Assembly (NCBI RefSeq): GCF_006227205.1
Contig: NZ_VCNG01000013.1
Location: forward strand, 80,404 to 144,403
Length of the DNA: 64,000 bases
Direction: 5' to 3'
Source of the DNA: Pseudomonas sp. ICMP22404
Lineage (GTDB): Bacteria; Pseudomonadota; Gammaproteobacteria; Pseudomonadales; Pseudomonadaceae
Made by a program: the position numbers and the translations under genes. The notes under the pieces were generated by a model, which saw nothing but the letters and a program-made list of their open reading frames with translations, was not told where the DNA came from and did not search any database. The stretch's first letter is position 1; each line of letters starts with the position of its first letter. Of this stretch, positions 1 through 8,566 are shown in pieces.

Positions 1-290
1 TGCTCGCGATAGCGGTGGTTGAGTCACATGGATGTTGGGCTTGCTGGCCTCATCGCGAGCAGGCTCGCTCCCACAGTTTTTTGTGTCGTGTGCAGATGCT
101 GTGAACACCCGCGAGTTCATGTGGGCGCGAGCCTGCTCGCGATAGCGGTGGTTGAGTCACATGGATGTTGGGCTTGCTGGCCTCATCGCGAGCAGGCTCG
201 CTCCCACAGTTTTTTGTGTCGTGTGCAGATGCTGTGAACACCCGTGAGTCCATGTGGGAGCGAGCCTGCTCGCGATAGCGGTGGTTCAGC
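1..290. repeat. Tandem array of Pseudomonas REP/REPIN elements, 133-bp period
   Basis: The core TGCTCGCGATAGCGGTGGTT recurs at 1, 134 and 267, an exact 133-bp period. In the first two units it is followed by the inverted core (ATCGCGAGCAGGCTCGCTCC), so each unit is a pair of REPs facing each other, which can fold as a long hairpin. Such REPINs are common intergenic repeats in fluorescent pseudomonads and are thought to be moved by RAYT transposases; no RAYT gene is in this window. The array sits downstream of the M20 peptidase gene and continues beyond the left edge. The units differ by only a few bases, which suggests recent amplification. Confidence 0.9.
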
Positions 291-359
291 TACGTAGAGG
301 CTGGACGTGCGTCCTGCTCTTGTTCTTGCTTTGGACTTTGATCTCGACGCCCCGTTATC

Positions 360-1514
360 TCAACAGCTCTCGCCGACCGCCAGAATAGTCGCCACCAAGG
401 CTTGGGCGCGAGGCACCAGCGTGTCCAGTTCCAGGTATTCGCGATCGGTGTGGACCTTGCCACCCACCGGCCCGAGGCCACACAGGGTTGGAATGCCCAG
501 GCTGGCGGTGAATCCCGAGTCGGCGCAACCGCCGGTGAACTCGCCTTCGACGCTGAAACCCAGCGCCAGCGCCTTTTGTTGGTAGATGTTCAGCAGCCGC
601 TCGCTGTGATGGGCTTCCATCGGTAGAAAGGTCGTCGCTTCCTTGAGGATAGCGCTGGTACCGATCAGTTCTTCCTCTGCGACGATGGCCAGGATGGCGG
701 TCAGGATCTGATCCCAGTGCTTGAGTTCGATGAAGCGTACGTCCAGCCGAGCGGAGGCGCTAGGCGCAACGGTGTTGCTGGACGTGCCACCGGATATCAG
801 GCCAACGTTGGTGGTGATACCTGCCGAGTAGTCGGTCAAGGCATGGAGCTTGACGATCTTGCGTGCCAGGGCCTCTATGGCGCTGGCTCCGTCGGCGTGG
901 TTGACCCCAGCGTGCGCCGCGCGGCCGCTGACTTCGATGATCAGCGTGGCACCGCCTTTGCGTGCGCTGACCACGTTACCGCTCGCCCGGCCGGGTTCGG
1001 TATTGAGCACGGCGCGAGCGGCACGGGCTGCGCGTTCAATATGGGGCCTGGCGCTGCCGGAGCCGATTTCTTCGTCACCGGTGTACAGAACCTGCACCGG
1101 ATAGGGCAACTGACCGGCGCGCTTGAGTGCCATGAGGGCGAAGCAATTGAGCACCAGGCCGCCTTTCATGTCGGCGACGCCGGGGCCATAGGCGAGGTTG
1201 GCGTCGCGGCTGTAGCCGCGCGTCGTGGTGGTGCCTTTGGGGAATACCGTGTCTCGATGGCCCAGTAACAGCACCGGTTTGCCAGATTCGCCTGGCACCT
1301 CGGCGAGTATCACGTCGCCAAAACCATCGACCGGCATGCGCTTGAGCAGGATGCCGTCGGCTTCCAGCTCAGCCGCGAGCAGTGCGCCCACCGCGTCGAC
1401 GCCCGTTTTGTCATAGCTGTTGGAGTCGGTGTCGACGATACGCTGTAGCAGCGCTTCCATGGCTTGGCGCTGATCAGCTAGCCAGTCCAGCGCCTGTTGT
1501 GGAGAGGCGCTCAT
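360..1514 (-). CDS. M20 family metallopeptidase, carboxypeptidase G2-like (384 aa)
   Basis: This is a zinc-dependent M20 hydrolase resembling glutamate carboxypeptidase and ArgE/DapE. Visible metal-site motifs are LLLGHRDTVFPKG, the aspartate in GPGVADMKGG, the glutamate pair in YTGDEEIGSG, NTEPGR, and the late histidine in GGKVHTDREY. The ATG at 1514 is chosen because the upstream gene ends in an ATGA overlap there; reading further upstream would run into that gene. It is the last gene of the peptide-uptake operon, so its likely job is cytoplasmic cleavage of imported peptides or N-acyl amino acids. The exact substrate cannot be read from sequence. No signal peptide is seen. Confidence 0.85.
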   Translation of the reverse strand: MSASPQQALDWLADQRQAMEALLQRIVDTDSNSYDKTGVDAVGALLAAELEADGILLKRMPVDGFGDVILAEVPGESGKPVLLLGHRDTVFPKGTTTTRGYSRDANLAYGPGVADMKGGLVLNCFALMALKRAGQLPYPVQVLYTGDEEIGSGSARPHIERAARAARAVLNTEPGRASGNVVSARKGGATLIIEVSGRAAHAGVNHADGASAIEALARKIVKLHALTDYSAGITTNVGLISGGTSSNTVAPSASARLDVRFIELKHWDQILTAILAIVAEEELIGTSAILKEATTFLPMEAHHSERLLNIYQQKALALGFSVEGEFTGGCADSGFTASLGIPTLCGLGPVGGKVHTDREYLELDTLVPRAQALVATILAVGESC

Positions 1515-2935
1515 TGCGCCTGCTCCCGTGCCAGATGTTCCTGAGTCAGGCGTGCCGCGTCGTTGCCCAGGTCCCAGAACAGCCCGGCCATGATCTGCAG
1601 GCTTTCCTTGACCACTGGTGCCAGCAGGTGTTCGTTCGGCGCATGTTGTGAGCATGCCGGGTACGAGTGCGGTACCCACAATGTTGGCAGGCCGAGCACG
1701 TCCGCGAACACATCGTTGGGCAGCGAGCCACCGAGGTTTGGCAGCAGCGCAGGTTTTTTGCCGGTGGTCTGTGCCAAGGAGCTGAGCGCCCAATCGACCC
1801 ATGGGCTTTGCGGGTCCAGCCGAGTGGCATGCATCACATCGATACGGCTTTGCCTGACCTCTACATTGCTGAAACCATGGGCATCCAGGTGGGTGCGCAC
1901 CGCCGGAATAAAGGTCGTGTAGTCGCTGTTCACCACGAAGCGGATATGGCAGTGGGCGTTGGCCTTGCCAGGGATCGCATGCACGGGGGCGTCCGGGTTG
2001 CCGGTCTTGAAGGCGATGACGTCGAGGGTGTTCCAGCCGAACACCTTTTCGCTCAGCGAGAGCTCCGGATGACCCCAGTTGGCGTCGATTTCCGGATCGC
2101 CCGGTCCGCCACCAACGTCAATATCGGCCAGTGCCTGCCGAACCGGCTCCGGCAGTGTCTCGGGCATCAGCCCCGCAACTTTCACCCGACCGTGTTCATC
2201 GACCATGCTCGCGATGGCATTGGCCAGAATGATGCCGGGGTTGGCCAGCAGCCCGCCCCAGTTGCCCGAGTGATGCGCACCTTCGCGTAAATGGACCGCC
2301 AGCTCGAAGTTGAACACCCCGCGTGAGCCGAGAAAAATCGTCGGTCGTGATGCTGCCAGGCGCGGGCCGTCCGAGGCGATGAAAATATCCGCCGCGAGTT
2401 CTTCACTGTGCGCTGCACAGAATGCATTCAAGCCCGGCGAGCCTTCTTCTTCGCCCATTTCCAGCAGCAGTTTGACGTTGAAACCCAGTTTGCCGACGCG
2501 AGCCTTGAGTGTTTGCTCCAGCGCGGTCAGGTTGATCAGGTGCTGGCCTTTGTTATCGGCCGTGCCACGCCCGTACCAGCGATCGCCTTCGACAGTGACT
2601 TGCCACGGCGACAGGCCTTCACGCCATTGCGCTTCATAGCCACGCACCACATCACCGTGGCCGTAACTGAGAACGGTCGGCAGCTCCGGATGCTCAATGC
2701 GGGTGGCGATCAGGAAGGGACCGCGCTCTGGCACCGGGTTGTCGTAGATCTTGACGCTGAAGCCCATCGCCTCGACATGTGGGGTGATGAAGTCACTGAG
2801 GTAGCGGTACAACTCAGGCCGGCTGTCCATTGCCTGGCTTTCGGTGTGCAAGGCGACGCTACGTTCGAGCAGGCTGAAAAATGCGCCGTTGTCGAATTGC
2901 TCCGTGGTGTTGCTGATTGCCAATGAACGACTCAT
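1511..2935 (-). CDS. M20 family dipeptidase (474 aa)
   Basis: A second M20 metallopeptidase, longer than its downstream neighbour and of the dipeptidase/carnosinase-like subgroup. Motifs are SYGHGDVV, GRGTADNKGQ (bridging aspartate), EMGEEEGSPG (catalytic glutamate and ligand), IASDGPR, and the C-terminal histidine in CSQHAPNE. The start at 2935 overlaps the preceding ABC ATPase stop as ATGA, and its own stop overlaps the next start in the same way, so translation of the three is probably coupled. With the neighbouring oligopeptide ABC transporter it likely hydrolyses imported dipeptides in the cytoplasm. Substrate is inferred only from family and context. Confidence 0.87.
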   Translation of the reverse strand: MSRSLAISNTTEQFDNGAFFSLLERSVALHTESQAMDSRPELYRYLSDFITPHVEAMGFSVKIYDNPVPERGPFLIATRIEHPELPTVLSYGHGDVVRGYEAQWREGLSPWQVTVEGDRWYGRGTADNKGQHLINLTALEQTLKARVGKLGFNVKLLLEMGEEEGSPGLNAFCAAHSEELAADIFIASDGPRLAASRPTIFLGSRGVFNFELAVHLREGAHHSGNWGGLLANPGIILANAIASMVDEHGRVKVAGLMPETLPEPVRQALADIDVGGGPGDPEIDANWGHPELSLSEKVFGWNTLDVIAFKTGNPDAPVHAIPGKANAHCHIRFVVNSDYTTFIPAVRTHLDAHGFSNVEVRQSRIDVMHATRLDPQSPWVDWALSSLAQTTGKKPALLPNLGGSLPNDVFADVLGLPTLWVPHSYPACSQHAPNEHLLAPVVKESLQIMAGLFWDLGNDAARLTQEHLAREQAQ

Positions 2936-3921
2936 GAGTGGGCAAGCTCCGATGTTTGGGCAGGATGGTCGTGAAGGTGGCAACGCACGTTGCCCCCGAT
3001 AATCGAATCATTGGCCGGGTAGGCCGTCTTGCACGGTGCGAAGCAGCTCGGGCAGCGGGGATGGAACGCGCAGCCGGACGGCGGTGACATCGGATTGGGA
3101 AAAGTCCCATGCAGGCCGATATCGGGAATGCCCAGGCGCGGATCGGGCGTGAGCACCGAATCCAGCAAGGCGCGGGTATAAGGGTGGTCGGGGTGAGCGA
3201 ACAGCGATTCGCGGGTGCGTTCTTCGACGATGCGCCCCAGGTACATCACCGCGACCCGGTCGGCGAGGTGTTCGATGACCGCCAGGTTATGGCTGATCAA
3301 TAGATAGGTCAGGCCGAGCTCGCGCTTGAGGTCTTGCAACAGGTTGAGAATCTGCGCCTGCACCGAAACGTCCAGCGCGGAGGTGGGTTCGTCGCAGATC
3401 AACACGTCAGGGCGCATGATCAACGCCCGGGCAATGGCCACCCGTTGCCGCTGGCCGCCGGACAGTTGGCTCGGATAGCTGTCGATGACTCGCTTGGGCA
3501 GGCCGACCACCTCAAGCATCTCTTCGGTCCGCTTGCGCCGCTCGGCGGCGGTGCCGATGCCATGCACGACCAGCGGCAGGGTAACGATTTCGCGCAGTGT
3601 CTTGCGAGGGTTCAGCGAGGAATACGGGTCCTGGAATATCGGCTGGATGTGCCGGGACATTTCCTTGCGATCTGTCGCCGCCAGATGTTTGCCATTGACC
3701 AGCACATCGCCGCTGGTAGGCGGCAACAGACCGAGCAGCATCTTGGCCAGGGTACTTTTTCCACAACCGGACTCGCCTACCAGACCGAGGGTCTCGCCAC
3801 GCATCAGACGCAGGGACACGCCGTCGACAGCCTTCAAGGTGGCGGCGGGTTTGAAAAAGCCCTTGTTGATCCGGAACTCGCGACGGATGTCACACAGCTC
3901 CAAAGCGATGTCTTTTTTCAT
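2932..3921 (-). CDS. Oligopeptide/dipeptide ABC transporter ATP-binding protein, DppF-type (329 aa)
   Basis: ATPase subunit of a peptide-type ABC importer. Walker A is GESGCGKST, the signature is LSGGQRQRVAIARAL, Walker B is DVLICDEPTSALD, and the C-terminal region carries the oligo/dipeptide ATPase extension with a cysteine-rich end (CAFHPRCPSC). The cysteine pattern resembles the Fe-S binding tail seen in DppD/DppF and OppD/OppF ATPases. The ATG at 3921 overlaps the stop of the paired ATPase. It should form a heterodimer with the gene upstream on the inner face of the membrane. Confidence 0.92.
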   Translation of the reverse strand: MKKDIALELCDIRREFRINKGFFKPAATLKAVDGVSLRLMRGETLGLVGESGCGKSTLAKMLLGLLPPTSGDVLVNGKHLAATDRKEMSRHIQPIFQDPYSSLNPRKTLREIVTLPLVVHGIGTAAERRKRTEEMLEVVGLPKRVIDSYPSQLSGGQRQRVAIARALIMRPDVLICDEPTSALDVSVQAQILNLLQDLKRELGLTYLLISHNLAVIEHLADRVAVMYLGRIVEERTRESLFAHPDHPYTRALLDSVLTPDPRLGIPDIGLHGTFPNPMSPPSGCAFHPRCPSCFAPCKTAYPANDSIIGGNVRCHLHDHPAQTSELAHS

Positions 3922-4934
3922 GACCTCACACTCTCCTGAAGGCGGATCGGTGCCGGGGCGGGTGCGGCGAAAAGGCAGCGCGCCATGTGTCCGTCCTGCT
4001 CGACTTCGGGGATGTGTTGTGCGCAGGCAGGTATCGCCTGGCCGCAGCGATTGCGGAACGCACAACCGTGCTGTTCGCCCACCAGGCTTGGCACCAGGCC
4101 TGGAATCGAGCCCAGCGCTTCACCCGGCTTGGTCCGGCCAGGGATTGGAATACTGGCCAGCAGACCGCGGGTGTATGGATGCTGCGGGTTCTCGAACAGT
4201 TGCAAGGCCGGGGCGGTTTCGACGATTTCCCCGGCGTACATCACGGCGACCCGATCGGCGATCCGTGCCACCAGCCCAAGGTCGTGGGTGATGAAGATCA
4301 CCGCCAGGCCGAGTTCTTTCTGAATGTCGCGGATCAAGCGCAATATCTGCGCTTGAATGGTCACGTCCAGTGCCGTGGTTGGCTCATCGGCGATGATCAG
4401 GTCCGGTTCGCACATCAACGCCATGGCAATGATCACCCTCTGACGCAACCCGCCAGACAGTTGATGCGGATACTGACGCAAGCGCTCGGCAGCATTGCTG
4501 ATACCGACTTTCTCCAGCATTTGCGCGGCGCGAACCAGGGCATCCTTGCGTGACACTTTGCGATGCTGAGTCAGCACTTCGCTGAGCTGATCGCCAATGC
4601 TGTAGGCCGGGTTCAACGAGGTCATTGGTTCCTGGAAGATCATGGCCAGACGGTTGCCGCGCAGGTCGCACATGCGCCGCTCGCTCTGGCCGAGTATGTC
4701 GATGCCGTCCAGGGTCAGCCGGGATGCGGTGCGTTTAGCCTTGCGTGGCAACAGGTCCATCAGCGCCAACGAGGTCAGGGATTTACCGCAGCCGGATTCG
4801 CCGACGATGCACAACATTTCACCGCGCTCGACTTCAAAGTCCAGACCGCGCACGGCATGCAGCATGTCATCCGGCGTCGGACTGTTGCCCATGGGAATGT
4901 CCACGCGCAGGTTTTCAACATGGAGTAGTGCCAT
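3918..4934 (-). CDS. Oligopeptide/dipeptide ABC transporter ATP-binding protein, DppD-type (338 aa)
   Basis: The second ATPase of the peptide importer. Walker A is GESGCGKSL, the signature is LSGGLRQRVIIAMAL, Walker B is DLIIADEPTTALD, followed by the conserved ITHDLGLV. The C-terminal tail has the CAFRNRCGQA cysteine cluster typical of peptide-transport ATPases. The ATG at 4934 (MALLHVENL) is preferred over an upstream start because it begins at the first ATPase beta strand; the permease gene ends 14 bases upstream. The stop overlaps the partner ATPase start (ATGA), which fits balanced expression of both subunits. Confidence 0.92.
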   Translation of the reverse strand: MALLHVENLRVDIPMGNSPTPDDMLHAVRGLDFEVERGEMLCIVGESGCGKSLTSLALMDLLPRKAKRTASRLTLDGIDILGQSERRMCDLRGNRLAMIFQEPMTSLNPAYSIGDQLSEVLTQHRKVSRKDALVRAAQMLEKVGISNAAERLRQYPHQLSGGLRQRVIIAMALMCEPDLIIADEPTTALDVTIQAQILRLIRDIQKELGLAVIFITHDLGLVARIADRVAVMYAGEIVETAPALQLFENPQHPYTRGLLASIPIPGRTKPGEALGSIPGLVPSLVGEQHGCAFRNRCGQAIPACAQHIPEVEQDGHMARCLFAAPAPAPIRLQESVRS

Positions 4935-4948
4935 GTCCGGTACTCCTT

Positions 4949-5851
4949 TCAATTACGGCCGTCGGGCAGGATCAAATCACGCAGGCCGTCGCCGACCAGG
5001 TTGATGCCCAGTACCAGAACCATCAGGGCGACGCCGGGAATGGCGATGACCCACGGGGAAAAGAACATGTAGGGTTTGCCTTCGGCGATCATCAAGCCCC
5101 AGGATGGCGTCGGCGGTTGCACGCCAACCCCGAGGAATGACAGCGCCGACTCCAGCAGGATCGCGTGGGCCATTTCCAGGGTGGCGACCACGATCAATGC
5201 GCCGATCAGGTTGGGCAGGATTTCACTGGCCAGGATGCGCAACGTCGAGCAACCCAGGGCTTGTGCCGAAGCGATGTATTCGGCATCGCGAATCTGCTGC
5301 ACCGAGGCCCTGACCACCACCGCGAAGCGATCCCATAACAGGCAGCCGAGCAGCACGATGACCACTTTCAGTGAGCCGCCCATCAGCGAGGCTGAGGCCA
5401 GCGCGACCATCACTACCGGCATCGCCAACCGGGTTGTGATCAAGTAACTGATGAGCGCATCGACCTTGCCGCCGTAGTAACCGGCCAGCAGGCCCATCAC
5501 TGTGCCGATGAAACCGGAAATCAGCGCTGCGGAAATACCGATGAACAGCGAAATACGTGCGCCATAGAGCAGTCGCGACAGGTAATCGCGGCCCAGCTTG
5601 TCGGTGCCGAGGACGTGTTCCCAGGTGCCCTGGGCCATCCATACCGGCGGTTTCATGCGCAGCATCACGTCTTGCCCATAAGGGTCGTAAGGTGCCAGCC
5701 ACGGGGCGAACAGTGCGCCGGCGAAGATGATCAGCAACAACACCGCGCCGATGGCGAAACCACGATGACGAAAGCTCTTGCCAAGGACTCGGCTCAGGCT
5801 GCTCGGTGGTGGCAGGTAGTCATTGATCGCGAGGGTAGTGGGGGTGCTCAT
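4949..5851 (-). CDS. Peptide ABC transporter permease, DppC-type (300 aa)
   Basis: An inner-membrane permease of the DppC/OppC family. It has a cytoplasmic N-terminus of about 30 residues, a first membrane segment (GFAIGAVLLLIIFAGALFAP), the periplasmic HVLGTDKLGRDYLSRLLYG motif characteristic of DppC-type subunits, and a bundle of hydrophobic helices. The cytoplasmic coupling (EAA) region is around YIASAQALGCSTLRI. Length matches the family. It pairs with the DppB-type permease 9 bases upstream in the same operon. Confidence 0.92.
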   Translation of the reverse strand: MSTPTTLAINDYLPPPSSLSRVLGKSFRHRGFAIGAVLLLIIFAGALFAPWLAPYDPYGQDVMLRMKPPVWMAQGTWEHVLGTDKLGRDYLSRLLYGARISLFIGISAALISGFIGTVMGLLAGYYGGKVDALISYLITTRLAMPVVMVALASASLMGGSLKVVIVLLGCLLWDRFAVVVRASVQQIRDAEYIASAQALGCSTLRILASEILPNLIGALIVVATLEMAHAILLESALSFLGVGVQPPTPSWGLMIAEGKPYMFFSPWVIAIPGVALMVLVLGINLVGDGLRDLILPDGRN

Positions 5852-5860
5852 GGAAGCCTC

Positions 5861-6778
5861 CTAGCGCACGCGAATGCGCGGGTCGAGCAGTGCGTTGAGC
5901 ACATCGGCCAGCAAGGTGAGGATGATGTAGATCACCGCGATCAGCAGGACCACGGCCTGTACCACCGGAAAGTCGTCCCGGGCGATGGCGTCCCAGGCGA
6001 GCTGTCCGATGCCTTGCAGGGAGAACACGGTTTCGATCACCACCGAACCGCCGAGCATGAAGCCGAACTCCACCGCCGCCAGCGCGACGACCGGAATCAA
6101 GGCGTTGCGCAGTGCGTGCTTGAACAACACGCGGGCAGGGCGCAGCCCCTTGGCGCGGGCGGTGCGGATGTAATCGGAACTGAGCACATCCAGCATGCCT
6201 GCGCGGGTCAGGCGCATGATTGCCGGCGTCGCGTAGTAGCCCAAGGCAATGGCCGGCATGACGAAGTGCAGCAGGGTCGAGTTGCCGGACACCGGCAGCC
6301 ACTTGAGCGTCACCGCGAACACCACGATCAACATCAGCGCAAACCAGAAACTTGGCATCGCCTGACCCAGTACGGCAATGCTCAACGCCAGGCGGTCAAT
6401 CCAGGTGTCACGTTTGACTGCGGCCAGCACCCCAAGCGGAATCGCCACCAGCAGGGCAATGCCCAACGCCATCGCCCCCAGGCCGAGGGTGATGGGCAGG
6501 CGGTTGACGATCAGGTTGTAGACCGATTCCTGAAAGAAAAAAGAGTTGCCCAGATCCAACTGCAGCAAATCGCCCAGCCAGTTGAAGTACTGGGTCGGCA
6601 GTGGTTTGTCCAAACCGTACTGCACGCGGATCTGCTCGATTTGTTCGCTGCTGGCCTCCGGCCCGCCAATGGCAGTGGCCAGGTCGCCGGACAGATGCAA
6701 AAGAGAAAAACTGATCACCGACACGGTAATTGCAACGCAGAATGCGATACCTAGACGGCGCAGAAGGAATCCAAGCAT
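5861..6778 (-). CDS. Peptide ABC transporter permease, DppB-type (305 aa)
   Basis: Inner-membrane permease of the DppB/OppB family. It begins MLGFLLRRLG followed by a hydrophobic helix, and has the family region DKPLPTQYFNWLGDLLQLDLGNS written here in part (PLPTQYFNWLGDLL) and the coupling segment YIRTARAKGLRPARVLFKHA. A GAGGA Shine-Dalgarno lies 8 bases before the ATG at 6778, so this start is chosen over one seven codons upstream. It forms the membrane channel with the DppC-type subunit. Confidence 0.92.
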   Translation of the reverse strand: MLGFLLRRLGIAFCVAITVSVISFSLLHLSGDLATAIGGPEASSEQIEQIRVQYGLDKPLPTQYFNWLGDLLQLDLGNSFFFQESVYNLIVNRLPITLGLGAMALGIALLVAIPLGVLAAVKRDTWIDRLALSIAVLGQAMPSFWFALMLIVVFAVTLKWLPVSGNSTLLHFVMPAIALGYYATPAIMRLTRAGMLDVLSSDYIRTARAKGLRPARVLFKHALRNALIPVVALAAVEFGFMLGGSVVIETVFSLQGIGQLAWDAIARDDFPVVQAVVLLIAVIYIILTLLADVLNALLDPRIRVR

Positions 6779-6860
6779 GGCAAGTTTCCTCGTATCCATA
6801 GGCTGATAGGTGGGGGCTTGCCGTAGCGCGGCTAAGACTGCGCGTCACGGCACCTGTCGA

Positions 6861-8381
6861 TTACTTCCAGCTGGATAGAACGAAACGCGGTAGCTCATCC
6901 GGGTAGGGCGTGAACGCCAGCTCGGAGGTATAGGCGTAGTTCATCGAGTAATTGAACAGCGGCGCCCAATAGGCTTGCTCGCTGATGCGCTGCAACGCCT
7001 TGCGGTAGTTGTCCTTGCGCACTTGCGGGTCGAGGGCGTTGTCGGCGGTCTGCAACCAGCCCTGGACTTGCGGATCCTTGATGTTGTCGTCCGGGTTGCC
7101 TTTGAACCAGGTCCCGGCGGACGCCGAGGTGTCGAGAATCGAGAACGAACCCCAGGCCTGGAACGACATCGGTATCTTGCCGCCACGTTGCTGATCGCGC
7201 AGGGCTGCGTATTTCAGGTAGCGCAGCTTGGCGTTGATGCCCACGGCGCGCAGGTTGCCGATGATCGCTTCTACGTAATCACGGTCGCGGTAAGCGAAGA
7301 TTTCTGTCTCGAAGCCATTCGGATAACCGGCTTCAGCGAGCAGCGCCTTGGCCTTGGCCGGGTCATAGTTGTAGACCGTGGCCGCCGTGGTGTCGCAACC
7401 GAATTGACCCGGATAGCAGGCGACCTGCAAGGGTTTGGCTTCGCCGCCCACCAGCTGCGAGGCCAGTGCCTCGCGGTTGATGGCGTGGTTGATGGCCTGA
7501 CGCACCTTAAGGTTTTTCATCGGTGAGTTTTCAGTCGAGGTGCCACGAGCATCGAGGATCAGGAAACCGATGCGCATGGTTTCGCCGCTGATCACGGTCA
7601 GGTTCGGCATGCTCTTGAGGTTGACTGCCTGGTCCGGGGCAACGCGCCAGGTCCAGTCGACACCGCCGGTCATCAGCTCGGCCAGACGGGTTTCTGCGTC
7701 CGGGATAACCCGAAACGTGAGATGCGCGATGTGCGGTTGGCCCTGTGGGCTGTCCTTGAAGTAGTCCTTATTGAGCGCCATGGTCACGCCTTCGCCCGCC
7801 ACGACTGACACCGCTTTATAGGGACCGGTGCCAATCGGCTTACGACTGAATTCAGCCAGGCCGACTTTTTCGAAATACGTTTTGGGGTACATCGGTACGG
7901 CGTTGGACAGGTATTCCAGTGCCGCAGGAAACGCTTTTTTCAAATGAAGGCGAACGCTGTAGTCACCGGTTTTTTCAGCGCTGCTGATCCAGTCGACGTT
8001 TTGCACGGTAACGACTTTCGCTTCGGGCGACACCACGTAATTGAGGGTGAACACCACGTCGTCGGCGGTGAAGGCGTCGCCGTTGTGAAATTTGACGCCT
8101 TTGCGCAGCTCAAAGTCGATGGTGGTGTCGTCGACCTGTTTCCAGCTGGTGGCCAACATGGGTTTGTAGTCGCCGCTTTTGGGATCGCGGTAGATCAGGT
8201 TGTCCCATATCAGCCGGCCGAGAATCACCCCTTCGCGCAAATCGTTGTGATAGGGGCTGATGTTTTCAGGCTCGCTGTCGGAAGCGTAAACCAGGGTGTC
8301 GTTGGCTTTACCGGCATGAGCCGGAAAACTGCTGATGAGGCCCATCAGCGCAAAACTGCAGGCGAAACCTTTGATGCCCAT
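6861..8381 (-). CDS. Peptide ABC transporter periplasmic substrate-binding protein, SBP family 5 (506 aa)
   Basis: Extracytoplasmic solute-binding protein of the DppA/OppA class. It has a signal peptide (MGIKGFACSFALMGLISSFP) with likely cleavage after AHA, followed by the mature start KANDTLVYASDSEPENISPY. Family features are the FELRKGVKFHNGDAFTADDV region and RKPIGTGPYK. The ATG at 8381 is preceded by GGAG and begins a clear signal peptide, so it is preferred over an upstream start. It is the first gene of the operon and is divergent from the LysR gene, with 185 bases between them. It delivers peptides to the permease pair. Confidence 0.9.
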   Translation of the reverse strand: MGIKGFACSFALMGLISSFPAHAGKANDTLVYASDSEPENISPYHNDLREGVILGRLIWDNLIYRDPKSGDYKPMLATSWKQVDDTTIDFELRKGVKFHNGDAFTADDVVFTLNYVVSPEAKVVTVQNVDWISSAEKTGDYSVRLHLKKAFPAALEYLSNAVPMYPKTYFEKVGLAEFSRKPIGTGPYKAVSVVAGEGVTMALNKDYFKDSPQGQPHIAHLTFRVIPDAETRLAELMTGGVDWTWRVAPDQAVNLKSMPNLTVISGETMRIGFLILDARGTSTENSPMKNLKVRQAINHAINREALASQLVGGEAKPLQVACYPGQFGCDTTAATVYNYDPAKAKALLAEAGYPNGFETEIFAYRDRDYVEAIIGNLRAVGINAKLRYLKYAALRDQQRGGKIPMSFQAWGSFSILDTSASAGTWFKGNPDDNIKDPQVQGWLQTADNALDPQVRKDNYRKALQRISEQAYWAPLFNYSMNYAYTSELAFTPYPDELPRFVLSSWK

Positions 8382-8566
8382 GCCGTCGTCTCCGTTGGCG
8401 AGAGTGGTTGAATCAAAGGGCAGCGAATCGCAAACGCGCAAAGGAGGATGAAGCGGTCAGGCAATGTTTTCTTGGTCTGGACACGAATGTAGGGAAAGGG
8501 TATCAATGCCGCAAGTTCAATATTTCGATACTTCCTTTGCCGAAAAGGCAACCCTTGGGGGCTCCT

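Noticed and set aside
1-290. CRISPR array
   Set aside because: Only three units, the 133-bp period is too long, the spacers are themselves repeated, and the cores are known Pseudomonas REPs.
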